Below are positions 1 through 8,377 of a DNA stretch of 64,000 bases, piece after piece. The first letter of the stretch is position 1. Each line of letters starts with the position of its first letter. The position numbers and the translations under genes were made by a program. The DNA comes from Thermococcus sp. MV5. Lineage in GTDB: Archaea > Methanobacteriota_B > Thermococci > Thermococcales > Thermococcaceae. The stretch spans positions 124,001 to 188,000 of the forward strand of contig NZ_SNUE01000001.1 in NCBI RefSeq assembly GCF_012027425.1, in the 5' to 3' direction. Below the pieces are notes generated by a model. That model worked only from the letters and a program-made list of their open reading frames with translations, was not told the origin of the DNA and did not search any database.

Positions 1-223
1 CCCGGTGCCAGCAGCGGATTACTTCTTGGGAGTCAATCACGTCCTTCCAACTGGTGGAGCGGCCAAGTTCAGCTCGGTTTTAACGGTTATGGACTTTATG
101 AAGAGGATAAGCTTGGCCTACGTGAGCAGGGGAGAGTTCTTGAGTGAAAGATATTTAGGAATTCGCTTAGCGGAGATCGAGGGGTTAGAACTCCACAAAA
201 AAGCTCTGGAGGTAAGAAGATGA
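1..223 (+). CDS. hisD: Histidinol dehydrogenase, C-terminal part (runs off the left edge)
   Basis: This is the last 70 or so codons of HisD, the zinc enzyme that oxidises L-histidinol to L-histidine with two NAD+. The open frame continues to the left edge, so the start lies outside the window. The family signature [14 protein letters not shown] is visible near the start of the fragment, followed by the usual C-terminal helices. The stop TGA overlaps the hisB ATG, as expected in one polycistronic his operon. No alternative family fits this motif. Confidence 0.93.
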   Translation, partial: PVPAADYFLGVNHVLPTGGAAKFSSVLTVMDFMKRISLAYVSRGEFLSERYLGIRLAEIEGLELHKKALEVRR

Positions 224-750
224 GAAGAAAAACTAAAGAAGTTGATATAATTGTCGAAATTGGCGTTGAAGGGGAGGTAAATACTGGAGATAGGGTATTA
301 GACCACCTCCTTACTGCTCTGTTATTTTACATGCAAGAGAAGGCTAATGTCAAAGCGAAATGGGATTTGAGGCATCACTTATGGGAAGACTTAGCTATTA
401 CACTTGGAGAAGAGCTTAGGGAGAAAATTAAGGGCAAGAAAATAGCACGCTTTGGGAATGCGATAATGCCGATGGATGATGCATTAGTTCTGGTTGCTGT
501 AGATATCTCGAGACCTTACCTAAACCTCGAGCTTGATTTCAAAGAGAGCGAAGAAGGATTTGAGCTCACTTTAGTTAGGGAGTTCCTCTGGGCTTTAGCG
601 AGGACACTAAATGCTACGATTCACGTGAAGCAACTGAGCGGAGTTAATGCCCACCACATAGTCGAAGCGGCGTTTAAGGGACTCGGCGTCGCTTTAAGAA
701 AGGCTTTGGAAGAGAGCGAGCGTTTGGAGAGCACGAAAGGGGTGTTATAA
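220..750 (+). CDS. hisB: Imidazoleglycerol-phosphate dehydratase
   Basis: HisB removes water from imidazole glycerol phosphate to give imidazole acetol phosphate, the sixth step of histidine synthesis, in the cytoplasm. The protein has 176 residues, a little short for the family, and is monofunctional: there is no N-terminal phosphatase domain of the enterobacterial type. The duplicated metal-binding histidine motifs are visible as [15 protein letters not shown] near residue 50 and [12 protein letters not shown] near residue 147. The ATG overlaps the hisD stop and follows a GGAGGT ribosome site. Its last A is shared with the hisH start. Confidence 0.95.
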   Translation: MRRKTKEVDIIVEIGVEGEVNTGDRVLDHLLTALLFYMQEKANVKAKWDLRHHLWEDLAITLGEELREKIKGKKIARFGNAIMPMDDALVLVAVDISRPYLNLELDFKESEEGFELTLVREFLWALARTLNATIHVKQLSGVNAHHIVEAAFKGLGVALRKALEESERLESTKGVL

Positions 751-1337
751 TGATAGCGATAGTCGATTTAGGGATTGGGAACTTGGCAAATGTTAGAAAA
801 GCTTTGGGCGGAATAATCACGAGTGACCCCTATGAGATTGAGAGGGCTGATAAAATTGTGCTCCCAGGGGTAGGGAACTTTGGAGCAGTGATGAAAAGGC
901 TTGAACCTCTAAAAGGGACGATCTTAGATGCGATCAATGAAGGAAAGCCATTCCTTGGGATATGCTTAGGGATGCAGCTTTTGTTTGAGTGGAGCGAAGA
1001 AAGCGAAGGGAAGGGCTTAGAAGTCTTTAAGGGCAATGTGGTGAAGTTTAGGGGTGTCAGAGTTCCTCACATAGGCTGGAATCAAGTTTTTCCTGCTAAA
1101 GAGTGCCCACTCTTTGATGGAATCAAAAGCGGGAGCTACTTCTACTTCGTGCACTCCTACTACGTAAACCCCCAGGACAAAGAAGTGATTGCAGCTATAA
1201 CGGACTATGAGTCAAAGGGGGAGAAAGTAGTATTTCCTTCAGCAGTTTGCAAAGATAATGTATTTGGAGTTCAGTTTCACCCAGAAAAGTCGAGCAAAAA
1301 TGGATTGAGGCTTTTAGAAAACTTCAGGAGGCTGTGA
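750..1337 (+). CDS. hisH: Imidazole glycerol phosphate synthase, glutaminase subunit HisH
   Basis: HisH releases ammonia from glutamine and passes it to HisF for ring closure to imidazole glycerol phosphate. The 195-residue protein is a class I glutamine amidotransferase. The nucleophile lies in FLGICLGMQLLFE near residue 75, and the His-Glu pair lies in FGVQFHPEKSS near residue 175. The start ATG overlaps the hisB stop TAA by one base. hisA and hisF follow, so both halves of the synthase are made from one transcript. A clear orthologue of standard length. Confidence 0.95.
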   Translation: MIAIVDLGIGNLANVRKALGGIITSDPYEIERADKIVLPGVGNFGAVMKRLEPLKGTILDAINEGKPFLGICLGMQLLFEWSEESEGKGLEVFKGNVVKFRGVRVPHIGWNQVFPAKECPLFDGIKSGSYFYFVHSYYVNPQDKEVIAAITDYESKGEKVVFPSAVCKDNVFGVQFHPEKSSKNGLRLLENFRRL

Positions 1338-1338
1338 G

Positions 1339-2022
1339 ATGAGGATTTACCCTGCAATAGATTTAATGAGCGGGAAAGCTGTGAGGCTCTATAAGGGCAA
1401 AAAAGAGAGCGTAAAAGTTTATGGTGATCCCGTAGAGATAGCTAAGGATTTTGCCAAGCTCCTCGATAAAATACACGTTGTTGACTTGGATGGGGCCTTT
1501 GAAGGAAAGCCAAAGAACCTCGACGTCGTGAGGAGAATAATAGAGGAGACAGGGCTGAGGGTTCAGGTTGGTGGAGGCTTTAGGGACTATGAGAGCATAG
1601 CGAAAGCCTACTCAATTGGCGTTGAGAACGTCATAATAGGCACGAAAGCCTTTGATTTGGAGTTTTTAGAGAAGGTAACGCAGGATTTTGAAGGTATCAC
1701 TGTAAGCTTAGATGCCAGAGGCGGAAGGATAGCAGTGAAGGGCTGGCTTGAGGAGAGCTCAATAAGTGTTGAGGAAGCCTACGAAATGCTTAGAAAATAC
1801 GTTAATAGGTTCATTTACACGGCAATAGAGAAGGACGGCACACTGACAGGAATTGAAAAGATAGAGCGCTTTTGGGACAGAGAGGAGTTCATCTATGCCG
1901 GTGGGGTTTCAAGCGTTGAGGATGTGCTCAAACTCAAAGAAATTGGGTTCTCTGGAGCAATAGTTGGAAAAGCTCTCTATGAGGAGAAAATAAGCTTAGA
2001 AGAGATTTTGGAGGTATTGTGA
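1339..2022 (+). CDS. hisA: ProFAR isomerase HisA
   Basis: HisA is the (beta/alpha)8-barrel that carries out the Amadori rearrangement of ProFAR to PRFAR. The 227-residue protein begins with [17 protein letters not shown], which holds the first catalytic aspartate. The second half carries [11 protein letters not shown] with the second aspartate, plus the phosphate-binding glycine loops VQVGGGFRD and IYAGGVSS. It begins just after hisH, and its stop overlaps the hisF start. HisA and HisF are old paralogues, but the motifs here separate them without doubt. Confidence 0.95.
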   Translation: MRIYPAIDLMSGKAVRLYKGKKESVKVYGDPVEIAKDFAKLLDKIHVVDLDGAFEGKPKNLDVVRRIIEETGLRVQVGGGFRDYESIAKAYSIGVENVIIGTKAFDLEFLEKVTQDFEGITVSLDARGGRIAVKGWLEESSISVEEAYEMLRKYVNRFIYTAIEKDGTLTGIEKIERFWDREEFIYAGGVSSVEDVLKLKEIGFSGAIVGKALYEEKISLEEILEVL

Positions 2023-2777
2023 TGCTCGCTAAAAGGATTATCGCTGCCTTGGACATAAAAGAGGGAAGAGTTGTAAAGGGAATAAAGTTTCAGAATATCA
2101 GAGATGCCGGAGATCCAATAGAGCTGGCAAAACGCTATGAGAAGGAAGGGATAGATGAGATAGTTTTTCTTGACATTACAGCATCTTACGAAAAGAGGCA
2201 AATTCTCCTCGATTTGGTAAAAAGGATAGCTGAGGAGATTTACGTTCCCTTTACAGTTGGTGGGGGGATTAAGAGCGTTGAGGAGATTAGAGAAATAATA
2301 AAGAGCGGTGCTGATAAAGTTTTCCTCAACACGGCGGCTGTTGACAATCCAGAGCTCGTGAGGGAAGTGGCAAAAGTAGTTGGTTCAGCAAATTTAGTAA
2401 TAGCGATAGATGCTAAATGGAATGGGAAGTTTTGGGAGGTTTATACTCACGGAGGAAGAAAAGCAAGAGGGATAGATGCAGTAGAGTGGGCTAAAGAGGT
2501 CGAATGTTTGGGAGCTGGTGAGATTTTGCTCACTTCTATGGACACGGACGGAACGCAGGAGGGTTTTGACATACCCCTAACTAAAGCAATAGTCGAAGCT
2601 GTTGACATTCCCGTTATCGCCTCTGGAGGTGCTGGAAAGCCTGAACACCTCTATGATGCATTTGAAATTGGTGCAAGCGCGGCTTTAGCTGCATCAATCT
2701 TTCACTATGGGAAGTACACCGTTAGAGAGCTTAAGGAATATTTAGTAAGGAGGGGTGTGAATGTCAGACTTGAATGA
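2022..2777 (+). CDS. hisF: Imidazole glycerol phosphate synthase, cyclase subunit HisF
   Basis: HisF is the barrel subunit that closes the imidazole ring, using ammonia from HisH and releasing AICAR to the purine pathway. The usual N-terminus [20 protein letters not shown] is seen when translation starts at the ATG at 2022, which overlaps the hisA stop (TGATG). A GTG one codon upstream is possible but less likely. Catalytic aspartates lie in AALDIKEG and [13 protein letters not shown]. The 3' end overlaps hisIE by 17 bases. Confidence 0.94.
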   Translation: MLAKRIIAALDIKEGRVVKGIKFQNIRDAGDPIELAKRYEKEGIDEIVFLDITASYEKRQILLDLVKRIAEEIYVPFTVGGGIKSVEEIREIIKSGADKVFLNTAAVDNPELVREVAKVVGSANLVIAIDAKWNGKFWEVYTHGGRKARGIDAVEWAKEVECLGAGEILLTSMDTDGTQEGFDIPLTKAIVEAVDIPVIASGGAGKPEHLYDAFEIGASAALAASIFHYGKYTVRELKEYLVRRGVNVRLE

Positions 2778-3393
2778 GCTTATAAAGCAGGTCAACTGGG
2801 AGAAAAGCGAAATAGTTCCGGTTATTGTGCAGAGCATTGATGGAGAAGTTTTGACTTTGGCTTATATGAATGAGGAAGCGCTGAGAAAGACTTTAGAGAC
2901 AGGTTATGCACATTATTATTCAAGGAGTCAAAAGAGAATTAGGATGAAGGGTGAAGTTAGCGGGAACGTTCAAAAAGTTAAGGAGATAAAGATAGACTGC
3001 GACAGTGACGCGTTGCTTTTAATAGTTGAGCAGGTTGGTGTAGCTTGCCACACCGGCAATAGAAGCTGCTTTTACAGGAAATTGGGAGAGCCAGAAAGGG
3101 AAGTTGGGGGAATTGACTACTCGTTGACAGTTTTGAGGGAGCTTGAAGAGCTAATAAAGCAGCGCAAAGAAAATCCAAAAGAAGGCTCCTACACTTCAAA
3201 GCTGTTCAAAGAGGGAAAAGAGAAGATATACAAGAAATTTGGGGAAGAAGCAGTGGAAGTTTTGGTCGCTGAAGAAAGAGAGAGAATAATTTACGAAACG
3301 GCTGATTTAATCTATCATCTCTTAGTTTTGCTCGCTTATAATGGAATAAGCCTAGGTGAAGTCATGAAAGAGCTTAGGAGGCGTAGAAGGTGA
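2761..3393 (+). CDS. hisIE: Bifunctional phosphoribosyl-AMP cyclohydrolase / phosphoribosyl-ATP pyrophosphatase
   Basis: A fusion of two early histidine enzymes. The N-terminal HisI domain (about residues 1-115) shows [10 protein letters not shown] and the zinc/magnesium motif [10 protein letters not shown]. The C-terminal HisE domain (about 120-210) shows [11 protein letters not shown] and [13 protein letters not shown], a MazG-like all-helical fold. HisE hydrolyses PR-ATP to PR-AMP and HisI opens the adenine ring. The ATG lies inside the end of hisF after an AGGAGGGGTG ribosome site. The end overlaps the hisC GTG start. Confidence 0.95.
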   Translation: MSDLNELIKQVNWEKSEIVPVIVQSIDGEVLTLAYMNEEALRKTLETGYAHYYSRSQKRIRMKGEVSGNVQKVKEIKIDCDSDALLLIVEQVGVACHTGNRSCFYRKLGEPEREVGGIDYSLTVLRELEELIKQRKENPKEGSYTSKLFKEGKEKIYKKFGEEAVEVLVAEERERIIYETADLIYHLLVLLAYNGISLGEVMKELRRRRR

Positions 3394-4394
3394 GAATTAG
3401 AGAGATAGTTAAAGCTTTCGAGTCCTATAAAGTTGTTGAAGGGAGCTACAGAATCTGGCTCGATAAGAATGAGAGTCCTTTTGACCTGCCAGAAGAGATT
3501 AAGAATGAAATTTTCGAGGAAGTGAAGAGAATACCTTTAAACCGCTATCCACACATCACCGCTGATCCTTTAAGAGAGAAAATAGCCGAGTTTTTAGGCT
3601 TTGAAAAGGGAAACATAATCATTGGGAACGGGAGCGATGAGATTATTTCACATCTCCTAAAGCTCTTTGAGGGGGGTTATATAGTTATAAGCTCTCCGAC
3701 CTTTGGAATGTATGATTTCTTTGCAAAGCTTGAGGGGATTGATTTAGTTGATGTGCCATTGGATGAACGCTTTAAGCTCCAGAACGTTGAGAATTATGCA
3801 GAGAATGCAAAAACCATCTTTATCTGCTCTCCAAATAACCCCACGGGCAACACTCAAGAGAGGGAAAAGATAATAAACGTCCTTGAAACCGGAGCTCCGG
3901 TGGTTTTAGATGAAGCGTACATAGAGTTTGCAGAAAGCAGCAATGTGGATTTAGTTAACGAGTACGATAATTTGATAGTTTTGAGAACATTCTCAAAGGC
4001 TTTTGGATTAGCTGGAATTAGAGTTGGCTATGCTGTTGCAAGTGAGGAAATAATAAACTATCTTTTACGTATTAAGCCGCCTTTCAGCCTAAATGCCCTT
4101 TCGATGAAGATAGCAGAGCTTATGCTTGACCATTATGATGTAATTAAACAAAACATTAATTACATAATTAAAGAAAGGAATAGGATTTACAAGGAGTTCA
4201 AAGATTACGCCTATCCAAGTGAAGCTAACTTTTTACTCATGCAGCTCAATGCTTATGAGTTTCTGCTTGAGAAGGGGATAGTTGTGAGAAATCTGAGTGG
4301 TAGATTGTCTAACCACATAAGGGTTACCATCGGTAAAAAAGATGAAAACGACGAGTTGATTAAAGTGTTGAAAGAGTTTATCGAAAGGTTTTAA
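3390..4394 (+). CDS. hisC: Histidinol-phosphate aminotransferase
   Basis: HisC is the PLP enzyme that converts imidazole acetol phosphate and glutamate to histidinol phosphate. The 334-residue protein is a fold-type I aminotransferase. It has SPNNPTGN for cofactor and substrate contacts, VLDEAYIEF with the PLP-pyridine aspartate, and [15 protein letters not shown] with the PLP lysine. It starts with GTG, overlapping the hisIE stop. It is the last clear his gene, and the next enzymatic step (histidinol-phosphatase) has no recognised gene in the cluster. Confidence 0.94.
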   Translation: MRIREIVKAFESYKVVEGSYRIWLDKNESPFDLPEEIKNEIFEEVKRIPLNRYPHITADPLREKIAEFLGFEKGNIIIGNGSDEIISHLLKLFEGGYIVISSPTFGMYDFFAKLEGIDLVDVPLDERFKLQNVENYAENAKTIFICSPNNPTGNTQEREKIINVLETGAPVVLDEAYIEFAESSNVDLVNEYDNLIVLRTFSKAFGLAGIRVGYAVASEEIINYLLRIKPPFSLNALSMKIAELMLDHYDVIKQNINYIIKERNRIYKEFKDYAYPSEANFLLMQLNAYEFLLEKGIVVRNLSGRLSNHIRVTIGKKDENDELIKVLKEFIERF

Positions 4395-4428
4395 AAAGTA
4401 AAACCCGAAGTATTACATGGTGATACAG

Positions 4429-4698
4429 ATGGTTAGTATCAGACTTAAGGTTGGGCCCAAAGGGCAGATAGTTATACCAAAGGTGTTCAGGGATGCTTAT
4501 GGTATCAAAGAGGGCGGCGAGGTAATAGTTGAGCCAACCGAGAGAGGATTAATCATTAAAGCCCCAGCCGATGTAAAAACACTAATGAAAAAGCTCAAAG
4601 AACGAAGGAAGATGATGAAAGGGGTGGGGATCCAAGCTAAACCCGGCGACATGAAAAGCATAGACCTGGAGGATGAATTCGATGAGGATATTCCTTGA
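4429..4698 (+). CDS. AbrB/SpoVT-type antitoxin (VapB-like)
   Basis: A small swapped-hairpin AbrB-type DNA-binding protein, the usual antitoxin partner of PIN-domain toxins. The signature VGPKGQIVIPKVFRDAYGI sits at the N-terminus and EVIVEPTERGLIIK follows. The lysine-rich C-terminal tail would bind the toxin. I place the start at the ATG at 4429 because a GGTGAT ribosome site at 4419-4424 lies five bases upstream; the earlier in-frame ATG at 4417 overlaps that site. The 3' end overlaps the PIN gene by 17 bases. The pair probably represses its own promoter. Confidence 0.85.
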   Translation: MVSIRLKVGPKGQIVIPKVFRDAYGIKEGGEVIVEPTERGLIIKAPADVKTLMKKLKERRKMMKGVGIQAKPGDMKSIDLEDEFDEDIP

Positions 4699-5083
4699 TG
4701 CCAGCTTCATCATCTATCTTAACGTTGACGTGTCGGATCACCTTGCAGAAAAAATTGATGCTCTCTACAAGCAGCTTGTGACTAACGGCAAACTTTATAC
4801 CGATGTCCTTGTCCTTGATGAGGTTATATATGTCTCAAGAAAGAAATACAAGGTGCCCTATTCCGAGACAATCAACATGCTTGACGAGATTGTGATTCCC
4901 TACGTTAAGGTTCTTCCAATTGGACTCATGGATTACCTCAAAGCAAAGGAAAACATGCTAAAGTACAACCTCAAGCCTTCGGATGCCATTCATTTGGCCG
5001 TGATAGAGAACAACGGGCTCCAAGCAATAGTTACAGAGGATGCAGATTTTGAGGATATTCCAATAAAAAGAATCTGGCTTTAA
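4682..5083 (+). CDS. PIN-domain ribonuclease toxin (VapC-like)
   Basis: A PIN-domain protein of about 133 residues. Acidic metal-binding residues are visible in IFLDASFIIYL at the N-terminus, VLDEVIYVSRK mid-protein, and PSDAIHLAVIE followed by TEDADFEDI near the C-terminus. VapC toxins of this family cut tRNA or rRNA. The start at 4682 follows GGAGG (4668-4672) with nine bases spacing; an ATG at 4673 abuts that site and is less likely. It overlaps the antitoxin gene. The pair sits as an island between hisC and the HAD gene. Confidence 0.86.
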   Translation: MRIFLDASFIIYLNVDVSDHLAEKIDALYKQLVTNGKLYTDVLVLDEVIYVSRKKYKVPYSETINMLDEIVIPYVKVLPIGLMDYLKAKENMLKYNLKPSDAIHLAVIENNGLQAIVTEDADFEDIPIKRIWL

Positions 5084-5096
5084 TGGAGGTTAACTA

Positions 5097-5837
5097 ATGA
5101 AAAAGCTAAAATGGATAATCTTTGACGTTGACGGCGTTTTGATTGATATTACTGAGAGCTATGACCTAGCAACAAAGCTCACAGTAGAGTATTTTCTAAA
5201 AAAGCTTGGCAAAAACATTGAAGTTGACTTAAGGCTAATAAGGGCATTAAGAAAAAAAGGCGCTTTTGGAGATGATTTTAAAGTTAGTGAAGCGTTAATA
5301 TCTGGTGCTTTAAATGGAAAGTTAAGTGAGTTCGTTGAGAGCTTTCCAGAGGGAGAGGGGATTAAGTGGGTTAGAGAAAAATTTGGAATTACTGTTAAGT
5401 CAGAAGAAATTGAGAGAGTTTTCAATACCTTTTATTTAGGTGAATACTATGAAGAGAGTGCTTTTCAATTTGATGGACTTTGGAAAAAAGAGAAGCCGAT
5501 AGTTGAGAGTGAGCTCTTGAAAAGAGCAAGTGAAAAGTTTAAGCTTGGTGTTATAACTGGAAGGAACAAACTTGAGCTTAAATTAGCTGAAGAACTCATT
5601 GGCTTCCACTTTGAAAATGCAATTACAAGAGAGCTTTATGTTAAACCAAACCCAAAAGCTCTTTGGCACCTAGTTAAAGGAGAAAGAGGAGTTTATATTG
5701 GTGACACGGTAAACGATGGTCTTTTGGTGGAAAATTACAAAAAAGCTTATGGAAAAGAGTTTGGCTTTGTGATGATAGGAAGAGATGCAGAAGATGTGAA
5801 TGAAGCTATAGAAGAGCTACTAGGAAAGCATATCTGA
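5097..5837 (+). CDS. HAD-superfamily phosphatase, candidate histidinol-phosphatase
   Basis: A 246-residue HAD hydrolase of the IA type. Motif I is IIFDVDGVLIDIT with both nucleophile and acid/base aspartates. Motif II is LGVITGRNKLE. Motif III/IV is the lysine in VKPNPKALWHL with YIGDTVNDGLL. It resembles the archaeal/cyanobacterial HAD group often found near histidine genes. The cluster lacks a recognisable HisN or HisB-N, so histidinol-phosphate is a reasonable substrate, but this is inference. The stop TGA falls in the first bases of a mobile-element-like repeat at 5834-5877. Start ATG follows GGAGGT. Confidence 0.82.
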   Translation: MKKLKWIIFDVDGVLIDITESYDLATKLTVEYFLKKLGKNIEVDLRLIRALRKKGAFGDDFKVSEALISGALNGKLSEFVESFPEGEGIKWVREKFGITVKSEEIERVFNTFYLGEYYEESAFQFDGLWKKEKPIVESELLKRASEKFKLGVITGRNKLELKLAEELIGFHFENAITRELYVKPNPKALWHLVKGERGVYIGDTVNDGLLVENYKKAYGKEFGFVMIGRDAEDVNEAIEELLGKHI

Positions 5838-5877
5838 CCTTCTCCCCACCTAAAGGGCGATACTTTCAAGTAGAAAA
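5834..5877 (-). repeat. Short IS605-type LE/RE hybrid repeat
   Basis: Read on the minus strand, this 44-base stretch has a T-rich left edge, a hairpin core like GTATCGCCCTTTAGGTGGGG, and ends GGAGAAGGTCAG. That is the same order as the joined left and right ends of the complete element at 44450-46076. The five bases before it on that strand are TTTAC, matching the pattern seen at the other copies. The last bases provide the TGA stop of the HAD gene. No coding capacity. Confidence 0.7.
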
Positions 5878-6137
5878 GTAAAGTGTTCTAACGATAGCTA
5901 CAGTTCATTGATGTTTTTACATAGATATTTTTCATTTCTACTATGTGAAATCCTCATCCCTTAAAGTAGAGGAGGCCGAATTTTAATTGTAGTATTTATA
6001 TAGTTTTAAAGAACTGGCACTTTATCAAGATGTTGCACAGACGTTTCTATAATATTGTCAAAAATCCAAAAACATCTCAAAAAATATTATAAGTTATAAC
6101 AAAATGCCACCATTAAGTTGATATTGGGTGATGAGTT
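5838..6137. other. Intergenic region with the repeat tail and the proC promoter
   Basis: About 300 AT-rich bases without a credible gene. The first 40 belong to the hairpin repeat. TATA-like stretches are seen near 5986-6000 and near 6085-6100, the latter placed plausibly for proC. A GGGTGATG ribosome site sits just before the proC ATG. I see no conserved RNA motif. Confidence 0.5.
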
Positions 6138-6920
6138 ATGAGAATAGCAGTGATAGGCGCTGGAACCATAGGAAGTGCCGTTGCAAAGGCATTGACTGAA
6201 GAGGGGTATGATGTAATTGTAACAAGGAGAAAGATTGAAAAAGTGAAATGGCTTGGAAAATATGGAGTTGAAATCTCAAATGATAATAAAGCCGCTGCTG
6301 AAAAAGCGGATGTGATTATTCTTACAGTAAAGCCAAACAAGGTCAAAAAAGTTCTTGAAGAAATAAAGCCTGCTGTTGAAGGAAAAATTCTCATTTCATT
6401 TGCCGCGGGGCTCTCACTAAACTTTCTAAAGAAATTAACAGATGCAAAACTTGTGAGAGCAATGCCAAACATAGCAATTCTTGTGAAAGAGTCTTTTACC
6501 GCGTACACAGCTGATGATTTAGATAGAAAGGAAATTGAAATTGTGGAGAAAATATTTGGGGCTTTTGGTAGGTGTGTTAGGGTTGACGAAGAGTATATGG
6601 ATGCTATAACCGGATTGAGTGGTTCCGGGCCAGCCTATGTGTCAGTGTTTCTTGAGTCATTGATATATGGGGGGCTAAAAGTGGGTCTCCCAAGAGACAC
6701 CGCGCTTTTAGCTGCCGCCCAAACACTCTTAGGTACAGCAAAGCTTTTGCTTGAAACTAATTTCCATCCAGCCCAGATAAGAGATATGGTGATAACTCCA
6801 GGAGGGACTACGATAGATGGCATCTTTGAGCTTGAAGATAGTAGGCTTAGAACGGCAATAATGAAAGCCATAGATGCCGCGACAAAGAAGTCAAGAATTC
6901 TATCACTTGAGATTAAGTAA
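6138..6920 (+). CDS. proC: Pyrroline-5-carboxylate reductase
   Basis: ProC reduces pyrroline-5-carboxylate to proline with NAD(P)H. The 260-residue protein has an N-terminal Rossmann motif IGAGTIGSAVAKAL and the C-terminal family signature GLSGSGPAYVSVFLESL with DMVITPGGTTIDGIFELE, which form the helical dimerisation domain. Length is standard. It is a single gene bracketed by two minus-strand hairpin repeats (5834-5877 and 6921-6959). Those repeats look like separate solo relics rather than the two ends of one element carrying proC. The start follows a GGTGATGAGTT ribosome site. Confidence 0.94.
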   Translation: MRIAVIGAGTIGSAVAKALTEEGYDVIVTRRKIEKVKWLGKYGVEISNDNKAAAEKADVIILTVKPNKVKKVLEEIKPAVEGKILISFAAGLSLNFLKKLTDAKLVRAMPNIAILVKESFTAYTADDLDRKEIEIVEKIFGAFGRCVRVDEEYMDAITGLSGSGPAYVSVFLESLIYGGLKVGLPRDTALLAAAQTLLGTAKLLLETNFHPAQIRDMVITPGGTTIDGIFELEDSRLRTAIMKAIDAATKKSRILSLEIK

Positions 6921-6959
6921 CCTACCCCGCCCTAAAGGGCGAGGTTTTCAAGAGAAAAT
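6921..6959 (-). repeat. Hairpin repeat resembling an IS605-type end
   Basis: The stretch 6925-6944 forms a near-perfect stem with a four-base loop, core CGCCC-TTTA-GGGCG. Read on the minus strand it is preceded by TTTTCTCTTGAAAA and, before that, TTTAT, like the left edge of the complete element. The far end is GGGGTAGG, a poor match to the canonical GGAGGTCAG, so this copy is either decayed or only a left end. It separates the convergent proC and UbiD-family genes and could also act in 3' end formation. Confidence 0.6.
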
Positions 6960-6965
6960 ATAAAG

Positions 6966-8231
6966 TTAAATTTTCGCCCTCTCAAACTCTTCCTTTCTAT
7001 CTAAAGGTTTTGTAGCATCAATGCCCCATTTGGTTGTAAACCCTCTCTCCCCAGAGGGATCAAGAGAAGACCCACGAGTTTTTGGAATAATAATTAAGTC
7101 CTTATCAGCTTGGAATCTTGTAGCTATTGCCCACTCTATGTCTCTGTCATCATAAATATCAATATCTTCGTCCACAACCACCACATGTTTTAGACTTGGA
7201 TGGCCAGAGAATGCAGCCAAAATAGCATTCTTTCCATCGCCATCGTGCTGCTTTGTGATGCTTACAACTGCGTGGAGCCACATTGCTCCTCCCTCTGTGA
7301 GCCTTACCCCATGAACCCTGGGAACAACTTGTTTGACAGTCTTGTATATTTGAGGCTCCTTAGGAAGACCCATAAGCATGTAATGTTCATATCCACTTGA
7401 AAACAAAGCATGAAAAATCGGCTTTTCAACATGATACATTTTCTCAAATACTACTACTGGTTGCTCCCTAACTATATCATATGTCCCTGTTATATCGACA
7501 AAGGGACCTTCCTCGTCAAGTTCAGGGAGAATTTTTGCCTCAAAGACAAATTCACTCTCTACCGGGACAGGGATTCCATTCACTTCAACAACTTCCAAAG
7601 ATTTCCCAAAGGCCATTTCCCTCATCGCTGATGCTATGCTTAACTCGCTAACTCCATATTGAGGACTTGTAGCTGCAGCGAGTAATATATGGATAGGATT
7701 GCCAACAATTATTCTTACATCAAGCTCCTCACCATGCTCTGCTTTTTCTTTCCACATTGCATAAAGATGTCTTGGAACAAGTCTTACCGTGGCAGTTTTC
7801 TCATCTCTTACCATTGTTCTGTGATACGAGAGGTTTACAAAATCCCCATCCTTAGCTATATAGATGGCTGAAGTAAAGTACTGACCTCCATCTTTTGGGA
7901 AATAATGAGGCACTGGAAGATCTTTAAGGGAAAAGTCTTTTGTGGAATTCTTAAAGAACTCTGCCTCACTAACTTCTTTGTAAGGCCTGGGGTTATCTAT
8001 TGCCTTCATCATAAAATAAAGAAGTTCTGACCTCTTTATGCCTAGATACTTAGATATTCTCTCTCTAGTACTCCAGAGATTTCCTATAACCTCCCATCCA
8101 TCCACGTCCATAAAAAGAATCGGTTGATCTTTGTGCTGAAGGAGATACTTGGTTATTTCAAATTTTTTATTAACTGGCTTATCAATAACTATCGTTTCAT
8201 CCTGAAATTGAGTAAGTATCTCTCTGAGCAT
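6966..8231 (-). CDS. UbiD-family decarboxylase (candidate anhydromevalonate phosphate decarboxylase)
   Basis: A 421-residue member of the UbiD family of prenylated-FMN decarboxylases. Visible features are the metal- and cofactor-binding stretches near residue 165 ([12 protein letters not shown]), [16 protein letters not shown], and [15 protein letters not shown] with the family glutamate, plus FVDITGTYD. In archaea a UbiD homologue decarboxylates trans-anhydromevalonate phosphate in the modified mevalonate pathway, and hmgA of that pathway lies 8 kb away. The exact substrate is inferred. It starts at an ATG after GGTGATAGCGG and is divergent from the XPB-like helicase. Confidence 0.82.
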   Translation of the reverse strand: MLREILTQFQDETIVIDKPVNKKFEITKYLLQHKDQPILFMDVDGWEVIGNLWSTRERISKYLGIKRSELLYFMMKAIDNPRPYKEVSEAEFFKNSTKDFSLKDLPVPHYFPKDGGQYFTSAIYIAKDGDFVNLSYHRTMVRDEKTATVRLVPRHLYAMWKEKAEHGEELDVRIIVGNPIHILLAAATSPQYGVSELSIASAMREMAFGKSLEVVEVNGIPVPVESEFVFEAKILPELDEEGPFVDITGTYDIVREQPVVVFEKMYHVEKPIFHALFSSGYEHYMLMGLPKEPQIYKTVKQVVPRVHGVRLTEGGAMWLHAVVSITKQHDGDGKNAILAAFSGHPSLKHVVVVDEDIDIYDDRDIEWAIATRFQADKDLIIIPKTRGSSLDPSGERGFTTKWGIDATKPLDRKEEFERAKI

Positions 8232-8377
8232 CCGCTATCACCTTTTCAAAATTAACCTGAGCTTATGATAAACTTTTTGGAAGCTTTCATCATTTCATGT
8301 TTTCTAATTGAATATTTTTCAGAAAGATAGAGAAAAACCTATAAAGGAGAATTCCCAAAAGTCCTATTTGAATTGCT

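Noticed and set aside
5834-6959. A composite transposon carrying proC between a right end at 5834 and a left end at 6959 on the minus strand
   Set aside because: The repeat at 5834-5877 already contains both left- and right-end parts and has its own left target, so it is a complete solo copy. No tnp sequence lies between, and proC looks like a normal resident gene.
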